Assembly (NCBI GenBank): GCA_016928255.1
Contig: JAFGLB010000018.1
Span: forward strand, 1 to 40,289
DNA: 40,289 nucleotides
DNA from: Bacteroidota bacterium
GTDB taxonomy: Bacteria > Bacteroidota > Ignavibacteria > UBA10030
Reading direction: 5' to 3'
Shown one piece after another: positions 17,065 through 24,590 of this stretch. How positions within the stretch are numbered: the first letter of the stretch is position 1; every line of letters starts with the position of its first letter. The notes under the pieces are model-generated. The model did no database searches. It had not been told where the DNA came from and saw only the letters and a list, made by a program, of their open reading frames with translations. The translations under genes were made by a program, and so were the position numbers.

Positions 17065-18063
17065 TCAACTGCCCAGCCTCTCCCTGCCGCGTACGATTAT
17101 TTCATTTGCTAAATTCAAAATCGGCTGAGTACTTCTGTAATTTTCTTCCAGCTTGATTATCCTGCAATCATTGAATTCTTCGCTGAATGTCAGGATATTT
17201 CTGATAGTCGAACCCCTGAAAGAATAAATGCATTGTGCATCATCACCGACTACCATTAAATTCCTGTGTTTGGATGCGAGCAGTTTTACTATTTCTGCCT
17301 GCAGTTTGTTTGTATCCTGGTATTCGTCAACCATAATGTACTTATAATGCTCGGAGAGGGCTGCACGCACTGCTTCTTCCTGTCTGAGCAGAAGTGCAAA
17401 ATTCAACAGCAGATCGTCATAATCCATCAGGTTATGCTCATGTTTGTATTTGACGTAGGCATTATGAAGGGCAGTGATATCATTCTCTATCTCCATATAC
17501 TGCGGGTAATCCGCGGCCAGAAGTTCTTTCACGGGCGTTACCGTATTCAGCGACCGGCTGTAGAGATCATATAACGTTTCTTTACGTGGAAATCGTTTCT
17601 CTCTCGTATCGTATTTCATGCGTGTACGGATCAGGTTTACAACATCTTCAGCATCAGCCTGATCGAGTATCGTGAAGTTGTTTTCATATCCCAGGCGGCC
17701 CGCATGTTTTCGCAGTACGCTATTCGCAAAAGAATGGAACGTTCCGCCTGAAACCTGTTCGCATCTGCTGTCGAGAAGGATCGATGCTTTCCTGAGCATT
17801 TCCTGCGCCGCTCTTCGCGTGAATGTCAGCAGGAGCAGCGAATCGGGTTTAATACCGAGCTCGACCAGATACGCAACGCGGTATACAATCGTGCGGGTCT
17901 TCCCTGTTCCAGCTCCGGCGATAATAAGATGCGGGCCGTTAACTGATGTCACGGCTTCATACTGCGCCGGATTTATTTCCTGTTTATAATTAATACGCAG
18001 GTGCTGGGGCTGAACAAGATGAAGGTGATCACCGGGAAGCGTTTTAAGTGTGAATTTCTTCAT
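17065..18063 (-). CDS. UvrD/Rep-family helicase, N-terminal half (split gene)
   Basis: N-terminal 332 aa of an ATP-dependent SF1A helicase. The ATG at 18063 (MKKFTLKTLPGDH) is chosen over a TTG 14 codons upstream. Visible motifs are Q (INPAQYEAV), Walker A/I (GAGTGKT), Ia (LLTFTRRAAQEM), Ib (GGTFHSFA), II (MVDEYQDTN), III (VVGDDAQCIYSFRG) and IV (KLEENYRST). It ends in an in-frame TGA at ANEIIVRGRERLGS, just after motif IV, where the family continues into domain 2; that continuation is exactly the next reading block (16039-17064). Combined, the two would make about 674 aa, normal for the family, acting in DNA repair or replication-fork maintenance. It is divergent from ackA. Confidence 0.88.
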   Translation of the reverse strand: MKKFTLKTLPGDHLHLVQPQHLRINYKQEINPAQYEAVTSVNGPHLIIAGAGTGKTRTIVYRVAYLVELGIKPDSLLLLTFTRRAAQEMLRKASILLDSRCEQVSGGTFHSFANSVLRKHAGRLGYENNFTILDQADAEDVVNLIRTRMKYDTREKRFPRKETLYDLYSRSLNTVTPVKELLAADYPQYMEIENDITALHNAYVKYKHEHNLMDYDDLLLNFALLLRQEEAVRAALSEHYKYIMVDEYQDTNKLQAEIVKLLASKHRNLMVVGDDAQCIYSFRGSTIRNILTFSEEFNDCRIIKLEENYRSTQPILNLANEIIVRGRERLGS

Positions 18064-18148
18064 TCTATGCCGAACAGGTTTTTTTTTAGATGTTATCTGA
18101 ATCAAGATAGCTCAAAATAACTGAAAAATGAAACGCTTATTTCTTGAG

Positions 18149-18177
18149 TTTTCAGCAACAAAGCCGTACGTTATAAT
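18149..18177 (+). promoter_or_regulatory. Candidate sigma-70-type promoter of ackA
   Basis: TTTTCA (18149-18154), a 17-bp spacer and a perfect TATAAT (18172-18177) sit about 70 bp upstream of the ackA start codon. The -35 element matches four of six consensus positions. Confidence 0.45.
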
Positions 18178-18186
18178 ATAATTTAT

Positions 18187-18211
18187 ATAGCAATGAAATA
18201 TCGATTGCTAT
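18187..18211 (+). other. ackA leader hairpin
   Basis: ATAGCAAT (18187-18194) and ATTGCTAT (18204-18211) form an 8-bp stem around a 9-nt loop, followed by T-rich sequence. It lies about 35 bp before the ackA start and just after the predicted transcription start, so it could stabilise the leader or weakly attenuate. This is inferred from sequence only. Confidence 0.3.
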
Positions 18212-18244
18212 TATTTTTATCATTTTAAATACCAGACAGAACAA

Positions 18245-19495
18245 ATGAATATACTCGTATTAAACTGCGGCAGTTCTTCTCTAAAATTTCAGATTATCCA
18301 GACAGATCTCGAAAAGATTGAGAAGGATGCCGACAAACAGCTTGCCAAAGGCCTGATCGAGCGGATTGGAAGTCAGGCTCTTGTTACAATGCAAGCGACC
18401 GGCAGGCCTGTTGTAAAACATGCAGCCCCGTTAAGAGACCACCGGTCAGCACTCGATCATGTTGTCAAATGGATCATTTCAAAGGACTCGCAGATCCCCG
18501 AGATCCAGTCACTGGCGGATATTCATGCAGTAGGCCATCGTGTAGTTCACGGTGCCGAGCATTTCACAAAATCAACAATCATCTCGGATGAAGTTATTCG
18601 CGGTATCGAAGATTGCATTGATTTAGCTCCCCTGCATAATCCGGCAAATCTTAAGGGTATTAATGCCGCCCGCGAACTTTTGGGCGACGGCATTCCGGAA
18701 GTTGTTGTATTTGACACCTCATTCCATTCAACAATGCCGGAAACGTCGTTTTTATATGCAATCCCCTACCAGCTGTACCGCAGGCATAAAATAAGGAGAT
18801 ACGGTTTCCATGGCACGTCCCACCGCTATGTAGCATACCGCTACCGGCAGTTGACCGGAAAGAAACCGGATGAGACCAATGTTATAACACTGCATCTCGG
18901 CAATGGATGCTCGGCCTGTGCCATCAAGAAAGGTGCTTCTTTTGATACTTCGATGGGACTCTCACCGCTGGAAGGGCTTGTAATGGGAACGCGAAGCGGT
19001 GATATAGACCCAGCTGTAATTGAATTCCTCTCTCATAAAGAAGGAATGTCAATGAATGAAATAGATACACTGCTGAATAAGCAGTCGGGACTTCTCGGCA
19101 TCTCCGGATTAACCAACGATATGCGCGATTTACTTGCCGAGGCTAATGATCATCAGGACCGGCGTGCAACGCTTGCCGTTAATATCTTTGCACAGCGCGC
19201 AAAGAAATACATTGGATCGTATTTGGCAGAAATGAACGGAGCCGATGCATTAATATTTACGGGAGGTATTGGAGAAAACGCATGCAGAATCAGGCAGCGT
19301 GTTTGTGCAAACCTCGAATGGCTCGGTATTGAAATCGATGAGAATCTCAACAAGGAAATGACCGGAGGAAAAGAAGGCGAAATCAATACGAAGAAAAGCC
19401 GTGTTAAGGTATTCGTTATTCCGACCAACGAGGAACTGCTTATTGCACGAGATACAGCCCGATGTATCCTGGATTCTTTGAATAACAAGAGCTGA
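18245..19495 (+). CDS. ackA: Acetate kinase
   Basis: Interconverts acetyl phosphate + ADP with acetate + ATP, the last step of acetate fermentation; cytoplasmic, 416 aa, full family length. Signatures are the N-terminal MNILVLNCGSSSLKF, LAPLHNPANLKGI, the catalytic-region FDTSFHSTMPE and RRYGFHGTSHRYV, the phosphate-binding HLGNGCS, and the C-terminal nucleotide-binding FTGGIGENA. No phosphotransacetylase gene is adjacent, so it stands alone here, between its own candidate promoter and a strong terminator. The ribosome site is weak. No anomalies. Confidence 0.98.
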   Translation: MNILVLNCGSSSLKFQIIQTDLEKIEKDADKQLAKGLIERIGSQALVTMQATGRPVVKHAAPLRDHRSALDHVVKWIISKDSQIPEIQSLADIHAVGHRVVHGAEHFTKSTIISDEVIRGIEDCIDLAPLHNPANLKGINAARELLGDGIPEVVVFDTSFHSTMPETSFLYAIPYQLYRRHKIRRYGFHGTSHRYVAYRYRQLTGKKPDETNVITLHLGNGCSACAIKKGASFDTSMGLSPLEGLVMGTRSGDIDPAVIEFLSHKEGMSMNEIDTLLNKQSGLLGISGLTNDMRDLLAEANDHQDRRATLAVNIFAQRAKKYIGSYLAEMNGADALIFTGGIGENACRIRQRVCANLEWLGIEIDENLNKEMTGGKEGEINTKKSRVKVFVIPTNEELLIARDTARCILDSLNNKS

Positions 19496-19524
19496 TAAAA
19501 CAAATATTTGTTATTATGTATAAT

Positions 19525-19557
19525 AATGCGCGGATAGTTTTGTCCGCGCATTTTTTT
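19525..19557 (+). terminator. Rho-independent terminator after ackA
   Basis: TGCGCGGA (19527-19534) pairs with TCCGCGCA (19543-19550) around an 8-nt loop and is followed by seven T (19551-19557). The flanking A-T pairs extend the stem. It sits 30 bp after the ackA stop, in front of the convergent secreted-protein gene. Confidence 0.88.
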
Positions 19558-19596
19558 AACCTGATACTTACTTTATATACTATCGCTTATCTCTAT

Positions 19597-21456
19597 TTAT
19601 CTTATTAATATAAGTTTTTTTGTTTCTGTAGAATTTTTTACTTTCAACTGATAAAAGTAAACTCCGCTTGGAATGTCTTCTGCGTAAAAATTTATTCTAT
19701 AGATACCTGCTGGTTTTTCTTCATTAACAAGAGTGGCAATTTCCCTCCCAAGAATATCATATATTTTTAATCCTACCTTACTTCTTACTTTTAACTTATA
19801 ACTTATCACTGTAGTTGGATTAAAGGGATTAGGATAATTCTGCAATAACTCAAATCCTTTAATTCTGTTAGTTTTTTCTGTTACATCGGTAATAGCAGTA
19901 TCTTTTCCGGCCTCCAGCCAATATGAAATTCTTGCATTCTCATTTTCTTCCTGCAATTTCCATTCTGCATATTCTTCCGGCCACCATCGGTATAAATCAC
20001 CCAATGGAAAATCGCCCATACCTCCTGTTTTTAAAGTATCATTTGTGTACGCAAGGTTCTCTTCCAATGGCCACAGATGATTTATGGTATTCTCAGGCTT
20101 CCACGGCCAGTGATAATCTGCGCTACCGGAATCCCATTTCCGAATCAGGAATTCTTTAATAGCTAATGAATCAGTGGGTGGAAGAATAAATCTAGGATCC
20201 ACGGAATCATAGATCACTGCTCTATTCATATATGGAAATACCTTATTCCCATTTTCAGTTGAATCAAAAAATGAAAGTGTGGTAGGATTTAAAATGGGCT
20301 GAGGCACAGGGATTTCACTTAATCGCCCTTGCTGTCTTTTTTGAATGCTGTAAGGATTGTTATACATCCAATCTGAAAGCCATTTTTCTATATAATAACT
20401 GCTGTTTGTAAACAGTATACGGCGACCCTGTTCGTTGAATGGAACCTCAAAACCGAACGATAAAATGCTGTCAATTCTGATCGTTCCGCCATTTAGCTCT
20501 CCACCTGTATATCCAAATCCCTCATATGCGGGGATATATCCAAACATATAAGTATTGACAAAGATGGAGTTTGTAACAGCTGTCTTATACCACCATCCGG
20601 ATTGCAGTGTGTACATCATGGTGTTCAAGAATGTACAATGGTTAAATCTTACATAGTCTGCATAATTGAATTTTCCATCATTACTCTGTTGCTGGGAATA
20701 AACATATCCAATGTTGGCAAATGTACAATTCTCAAAGATTAAACTATCAATATGCCAATCAGAACTTGCATTATAATAATAGGGAAAAGAAACTGCTCTG
20801 CCATAATATCTGAAATGCGAGTCTGTACAATTTTTCCAGTAGCAGTTTTTAAATATTCCTTTAAAATGTTTTGATGCAATTCCCACAGCCCCGCTTCCAT
20901 CAGCCGGAATTTTAGAAAAATCAAAAATTACATTTTCAAAAATCCCGACTTGTTCACTAATAAATTCGGGACTGTTTTCAATTTGAATATTAGCACTTGT
21001 TTGCCATCCGTTAGTATTTGCAAACAATAGCCAAAGGTTTTTAAGTGTTATATTTCCAAAGCATCTGATCATAACTCTCACAGGAGAAATATATTCACTG
21101 GAACCGGCTGCGCTGAGTATTTGCGGCGGCGCTGTTTCTTGTGTTGGTCCCGGCTCAGGAGCAATGATTGTTAGGCCTTCCCCTGCAGGTACTAGTATTG
21201 AGTCAGTAAGAACATAATAGCCATTAGGTTCGAGTACAAATACGGTGCTGGAAAGTTTTCCTGCATCAGCAATAATTTTCACTGCTAAATTAAGATTTCC
21301 TTCGCTGGGGGGTATATCGCTTTGTACATAAACTGTGTCTTGCTGACTGAATGTTTTGGATGTAGAGATAACTGATAGTATCAGAACCAAGGATAGCAGG
21401 ATGAAATCATTTCCTGGTATGAAGAAGTTTTGTATTTTTATAATATTCTTTTTCAT
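19597..21456 (-). CDS. T9SS-type secreted beta-helix-like protein
   Basis: A 619-aa exported protein. A signal peptide lies at about 15-38 (FILLSLVLILSVIS), with GGAG upstream of the ATG. Residues about 45-350 have the repeated pattern of a right-handed parallel beta-helix, with recurring IFENVIFDF, LIFENCTFANI and VRFNHCTFLNT-like rungs. The C-terminal 80 residues are a type IX sorting domain (FELLQNYPNPFNPTTVISY ... SGVYFYQLKV), which should direct secretion across the outer membrane and surface attachment or release. The beta-helix suggests carbohydrate or surface binding, but I see no catalytic triad and assign no function. It is downstream of, and on the same strand as, another T9SS-type protein. 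Confidence 0.85.
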   Translation of the reverse strand: MKKNIIKIQNFFIPGNDFILLSLVLILSVISTSKTFSQQDTVYVQSDIPPSEGNLNLAVKIIADAGKLSSTVFVLEPNGYYVLTDSILVPAGEGLTIIAPEPGPTQETAPPQILSAAGSSEYISPVRVMIRCFGNITLKNLWLLFANTNGWQTSANIQIENSPEFISEQVGIFENVIFDFSKIPADGSGAVGIASKHFKGIFKNCYWKNCTDSHFRYYGRAVSFPYYYNASSDWHIDSLIFENCTFANIGYVYSQQQSNDGKFNYADYVRFNHCTFLNTMMYTLQSGWWYKTAVTNSIFVNTYMFGYIPAYEGFGYTGGELNGGTIRIDSILSFGFEVPFNEQGRRILFTNSSYYIEKWLSDWMYNNPYSIQKRQQGRLSEIPVPQPILNPTTLSFFDSTENGNKVFPYMNRAVIYDSVDPRFILPPTDSLAIKEFLIRKWDSGSADYHWPWKPENTINHLWPLEENLAYTNDTLKTGGMGDFPLGDLYRWWPEEYAEWKLQEENENARISYWLEAGKDTAITDVTEKTNRIKGFELLQNYPNPFNPTTVISYKLKVRSKVGLKIYDILGREIATLVNEEKPAGIYRINFYAEDIPSGVYFYQLKVKNSTETKKLILIR

Positions 21457-21546
21457 TAAAGCTCCAAATTATCCATAATCCAAAAAGACTTCTAATAACC
21501 AGTATATGAAAACGCGATTATTTTAGAAGACAATATTTTTAGTTTT

Positions 21547-23388
21547 TTACTTCATCAACATCATTTTGACCGTTTGTACTTGGGAATTACAAATAATACG
21601 GCAGAAATAAATTCCAGATGATACAGAACTTCCACTGATATCTCTTCCATTCCATTGTGTATTATGCCAACCTGCGGTTTGAAACTCATTGTCAATAAGA
21701 GCAATAACTTCTTTACCGAGTATGTCGAATATTTTAATAGATATTTTACTTTCGGAAGCAATATAATAGCTTATTTGAGTTGATGGATTAAAAGGATTTG
21801 GATAGTTCTTAATCATGAATTCGTTTTCAGAATCGACTGCAATCCTTTTTGGTTTACTGTCTCCTAACCTGGGAGAAGGAGTAAAATCCTTGTATTTATC
21901 AAAATCTTCAAGTAGTTTTTTACCGTATTTTAACCAATTACCTTGCTGAGTGTAGATAACAAATACTCCTTCTTCAGTATAAAGATTATTACTGTTTTCA
22001 TTCAAAATATCATCCATTACCTTTTTATTTCCCTTATATGTCAGATCTATCATCGGCATAATTACATAAAACTGTTTCTCAAAATTCAATTTTTCTATCA
22101 ATAAGGGTAGTACTTTTTTACCAGCCGAAAGGCAGTAATAAATGAAATCAAAATATTCTTCTGATTCTGCATGACTTATCAAACTACTCTGAGTACTTAT
22201 CTCTGGACTAGACCAAGTTGCCCTCCAAGCATTATACTTGCTATTAAATTCGTTAATTTCTGAATCTTTCAAGAATTTTTCTTTGAGATCCATAATTATG
22301 AATAATTCATCATCAGTTAATGTGGTCTTATCTACTTTTGACAACCCTCTTTTTATTGACTCTTCATCAGTTATATATTCTGAAGTACTTTTTGATAACG
22401 AATTTTTAGATAAACCGCCAAATTTATAATAACGTGTGATGTACCCAAAGTGGGATTGTAATGCATATCTAGGATGAAAAAATCTTTCATAATCTCCGTC
22501 TTTACTTTCCCAGTCATAGCCATGCGGATATCCGTTAGCCGGTTCTAAGTTAGGATTACTTTGCCATCTTGAATTAACAGCAGCATGACTATAATGATCA
22601 ATTTTCCAATATAAATCTATTAAGCTATTTGCAGCAGTTGCACCTGCATTTGTGTAAGACCAGGCACCAGCATATCTTGGAACAGGATTATTGCCGTAAA
22701 AATTGTCAAAGCTATGAGTATCACTGGTCGGATCATACCAATAATTTGGTTCATCCCGCCCTGTATCCCAGTGAAAAATTTGACCCGGTTGAGCTGGATC
22801 AATAACGTAAGAAGTAACTCCACCTGCCCAACCATAGCAAGTATATGGCCAGCCTGGATCAGATCCCGGTGTCTGATCTGTTTTTCTCGCTGACAAAATT
22901 GCATCATCTGCTTTAAAATATGGGCTAAGTAAACGCCCAGTGTAATTTTTACATCTCATATATAAATCACAGGTACCAGTCGGATAATAAGTACTGGCAG
23001 ACGTAACAAAGCAATTCCACATTCTTTGACTATAGGATTTCTTCACTCGTGCATTTTGTTGCCAAATAAAATCACCTGAACCAGCATAATCGTCATTATA
23101 ACCAAGAATTCTTCCGTTTAAACCTGTTTCATAACTTTCAATCCAAAGCCTCGGATCACCCGTTGGAAAGCAGGTAAAATAATTTATTATAGCTGTTTCT
23201 GTATGGTCGCATCTAAAACCTGATCCTGCTATAACAATATTTGAAGCATACAAATTATCATTTAAATAAAGATTTGTCGTCTGAGAAGTATTAGAAAAAT
23301 AAGATCTTATAAGAATACAATAATAACCAGCATATTGAATGTTAGCGATAATTTTTGCCTGATAACCTTGTCCTCCATTATCATTTCC
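21547..23388 (-). CDS. T9SS-type secreted protein, C-terminal part of a frameshifted gene
   Basis: C-terminal portion (about 613 codons) of a secreted protein whose N-terminal part is encoded at 23381-24160. The frame is open up to the junction and reads convincingly as protein there (AKIIANIQYAGYYCILIRSY, then TTNLYLNDNLYASNIVIAG). Residues near the end form a type IX sorting domain (NYPNPFNPSTQISYY ... SSGIYFCRI). The middle is rich in aromatic and Gly/Asn residues (WDTGRDEPNYWYDPTSDTH, YPHGYDWESKDGDYERFF) and matches no family I know. A start at the internal TTG (23253) would lack a signal peptide, so independent function is unlikely. The coordinates assume a shift at the C5/G5 run 23387-23391. 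Confidence 0.75.
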   Translation of the reverse strand, partial: GNDNGGQGYQAKIIANIQYAGYYCILIRSYFSNTSQTTNLYLNDNLYASNIVIAGSGFRCDHTETAIINYFTCFPTGDPRLWIESYETGLNGRILGYNDDYAGSGDFIWQQNARVKKSYSQRMWNCFVTSASTYYPTGTCDLYMRCKNYTGRLLSPYFKADDAILSARKTDQTPGSDPGWPYTCYGWAGGVTSYVIDPAQPGQIFHWDTGRDEPNYWYDPTSDTHSFDNFYGNNPVPRYAGAWSYTNAGATAANSLIDLYWKIDHYSHAAVNSRWQSNPNLEPANGYPHGYDWESKDGDYERFFHPRYALQSHFGYITRYYKFGGLSKNSLSKSTSEYITDEESIKRGLSKVDKTTLTDDELFIIMDLKEKFLKDSEINEFNSKYNAWRATWSSPEISTQSSLISHAESEEYFDFIYYCLSAGKKVLPLLIEKLNFEKQFYVIMPMIDLTYKGNKKVMDDILNENSNNLYTEEGVFVIYTQQGNWLKYGKKLLEDFDKYKDFTPSPRLGDSKPKRIAVDSENEFMIKNYPNPFNPSTQISYYIASESKISIKIFDILGKEVIALIDNEFQTAGWHNTQWNGRDISGSSVSSGIYFCRIICNSQVQTVKMMLMK

Positions 23389-24160
23389 CCCATGATCCTT
23401 TGTTGACAGGATCTTGCATATTAAATAAATGCATTACAGGATTTGAACCATAAGGATCAGGTCTTTTCGTTTCAAACACTGTCGTTCCTGGATTAAGATA
23501 TAGATAAAAAAAAGAAGTATAGGTAAAGGTAATATCTACTTGATGATCATATGTTCCACGCGGATTAGGTAAAACCCTCATCAGATTTTGATTCTTCAAT
23601 GAATCATTAATCAAATCGAAATCTTCAGGGACAAGTAATTTCTTTTTAGCTGCTTCAAAATAATTCATCCATCGTTCGTCTGAAAATTCTACATTAGATT
23701 CTTCTTTTGTAAGTTTAATAAAATCGACAGGAGGCACCTCGGGAATACTTGAGTAAAAAGTTAAAAAATGTTTACCAGCACCGAGTGAAAGCTTTGCTGT
23801 TTTAGAATTACCATTAGTTAATAGCTTCGAGCTTTGCCATCCTTCTTTCTGAGGATTAAGATTCCCTGCATGTGTTTTCTGCTCATCAATATATAACTTT
23901 AATCCATTATTCTTCTTGATTATACTTGTGTTCATCACCCACGCAGAAAGAAAATATTCTCCATCAATAGGCAATTCTATTTCAAATGTCTTCATTGATA
24001 TTTCACCTTCTACGCTAAGCATAGAACTTATAAGAACACACTCGCCGCCAAGTTTCTGATCTCCACTATTAAAGAACTTTTCCTTTAAAAATTGGATATT
24101 TGTCTGTGCTATAGCATAATTTTCAAACAGCAGGAAAATTAATAATATTGATTTTTTCAT
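23381..24160 (-). CDS. Secreted protein, N-terminal part of a frameshifted gene
   Basis: N-terminal 259 codons of the same gene as 21547-23388. The ATG at 24160 follows GGGGTGAGAAG, a good ribosome site, and opens a signal peptide (MKKSILLIFLLFENYAIAQ). Residues about 30-160 look like a beta-sandwich binding domain (LPIDGEYFLSAWVMN ... LSLGAGKHFLTFYS). The frame ends at a TGA (23381-23383) just after GSWGK, while a frame shifted by one base continues as GNDNGGQGYQAKI. Removing one G from the G5 run (23387-23391, minus strand) joins the two into a protein of about 870 aa ending in a T9SS tail. Either a real frameshift mutation, a phase-variable tract or a base-calling error. Confidence 0.75.
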   Translation of the reverse strand: MKKSILLIFLLFENYAIAQTNIQFLKEKFFNSGDQKLGGECVLISSMLSVEGEISMKTFEIELPIDGEYFLSAWVMNTSIIKKNNGLKLYIDEQKTHAGNLNPQKEGWQSSKLLTNGNSKTAKLSLGAGKHFLTFYSSIPEVPPVDFIKLTKEESNVEFSDERWMNYFEAAKKKLLVPEDFDLINDSLKNQNLMRVLPNPRGTYDHQVDITFTYTSFFYLYLNPGTTVFETKRPDPYGSNPVMHLFNMQDPVNKGSWGK

Positions 24161-24590
24161 CTTCTCACCCCGAGTTATATTCAAAATGTTTTTACTTAAA
24201 AGCGCATTATATAATTTGTTGAATGGCAATATCAGCTGGTAATTAAGATACAGTCGCCATTCCCAGTCTTGTTTTTTTATTCTAATTAGGCTTATAAATA
24301 ATAATCGTTGATATGCATAGAGATAATATCTCTGATGTATTCTCATAAATACATTTACTTCAGATATTATTGGCGATATCCCCTTGGCTTTTTCTTTTAA
24401 GCTAATAATTACATTTATCAAAATCAAGAAAAATTATAATATTACACTTATCCAAATTGATTACTCGAAAATTTATTTTGATCCGTAGTTCTATTTACAT
24501 TACTTAAAAAACCGCCTATTTTCTTTCTGGTTTTATTGGCAATTTTTTTGCATTCTTATAAATCAAAAACAGAGCATCCACATAATTCCA
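24161..24590. other. Divergent intergenic region
   Basis: 430 bp of AT-rich DNA between the frameshifted secreted-protein gene and the glucan phosphorylase gene. Open frames in it are short and lack ribosome sites; the minus-strand frame continuing upstream of 24160 is not protein-like. It contains a 15-bp palindrome (24319-24333). Nothing else was recognised. Confidence 0.6.
24319..24333. promoter_or_regulatory. 15-bp palindrome, possible operator
   Basis: AGAGATA-A-TATCTCT is a perfect 7-bp dyad with one central base, about midway between two divergent genes. It could bind a dimeric regulator of either gene. Short and AT-rich, so chance occurrence is possible. Confidence 0.3.

Noticed and set aside
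24161-24427. 89-codon N-terminal extension upstream of the secreted protein start at 24160
   Set aside because: Not protein-like, and the internal ATG at 24160 has a good ribosome site and begins a signal peptide.
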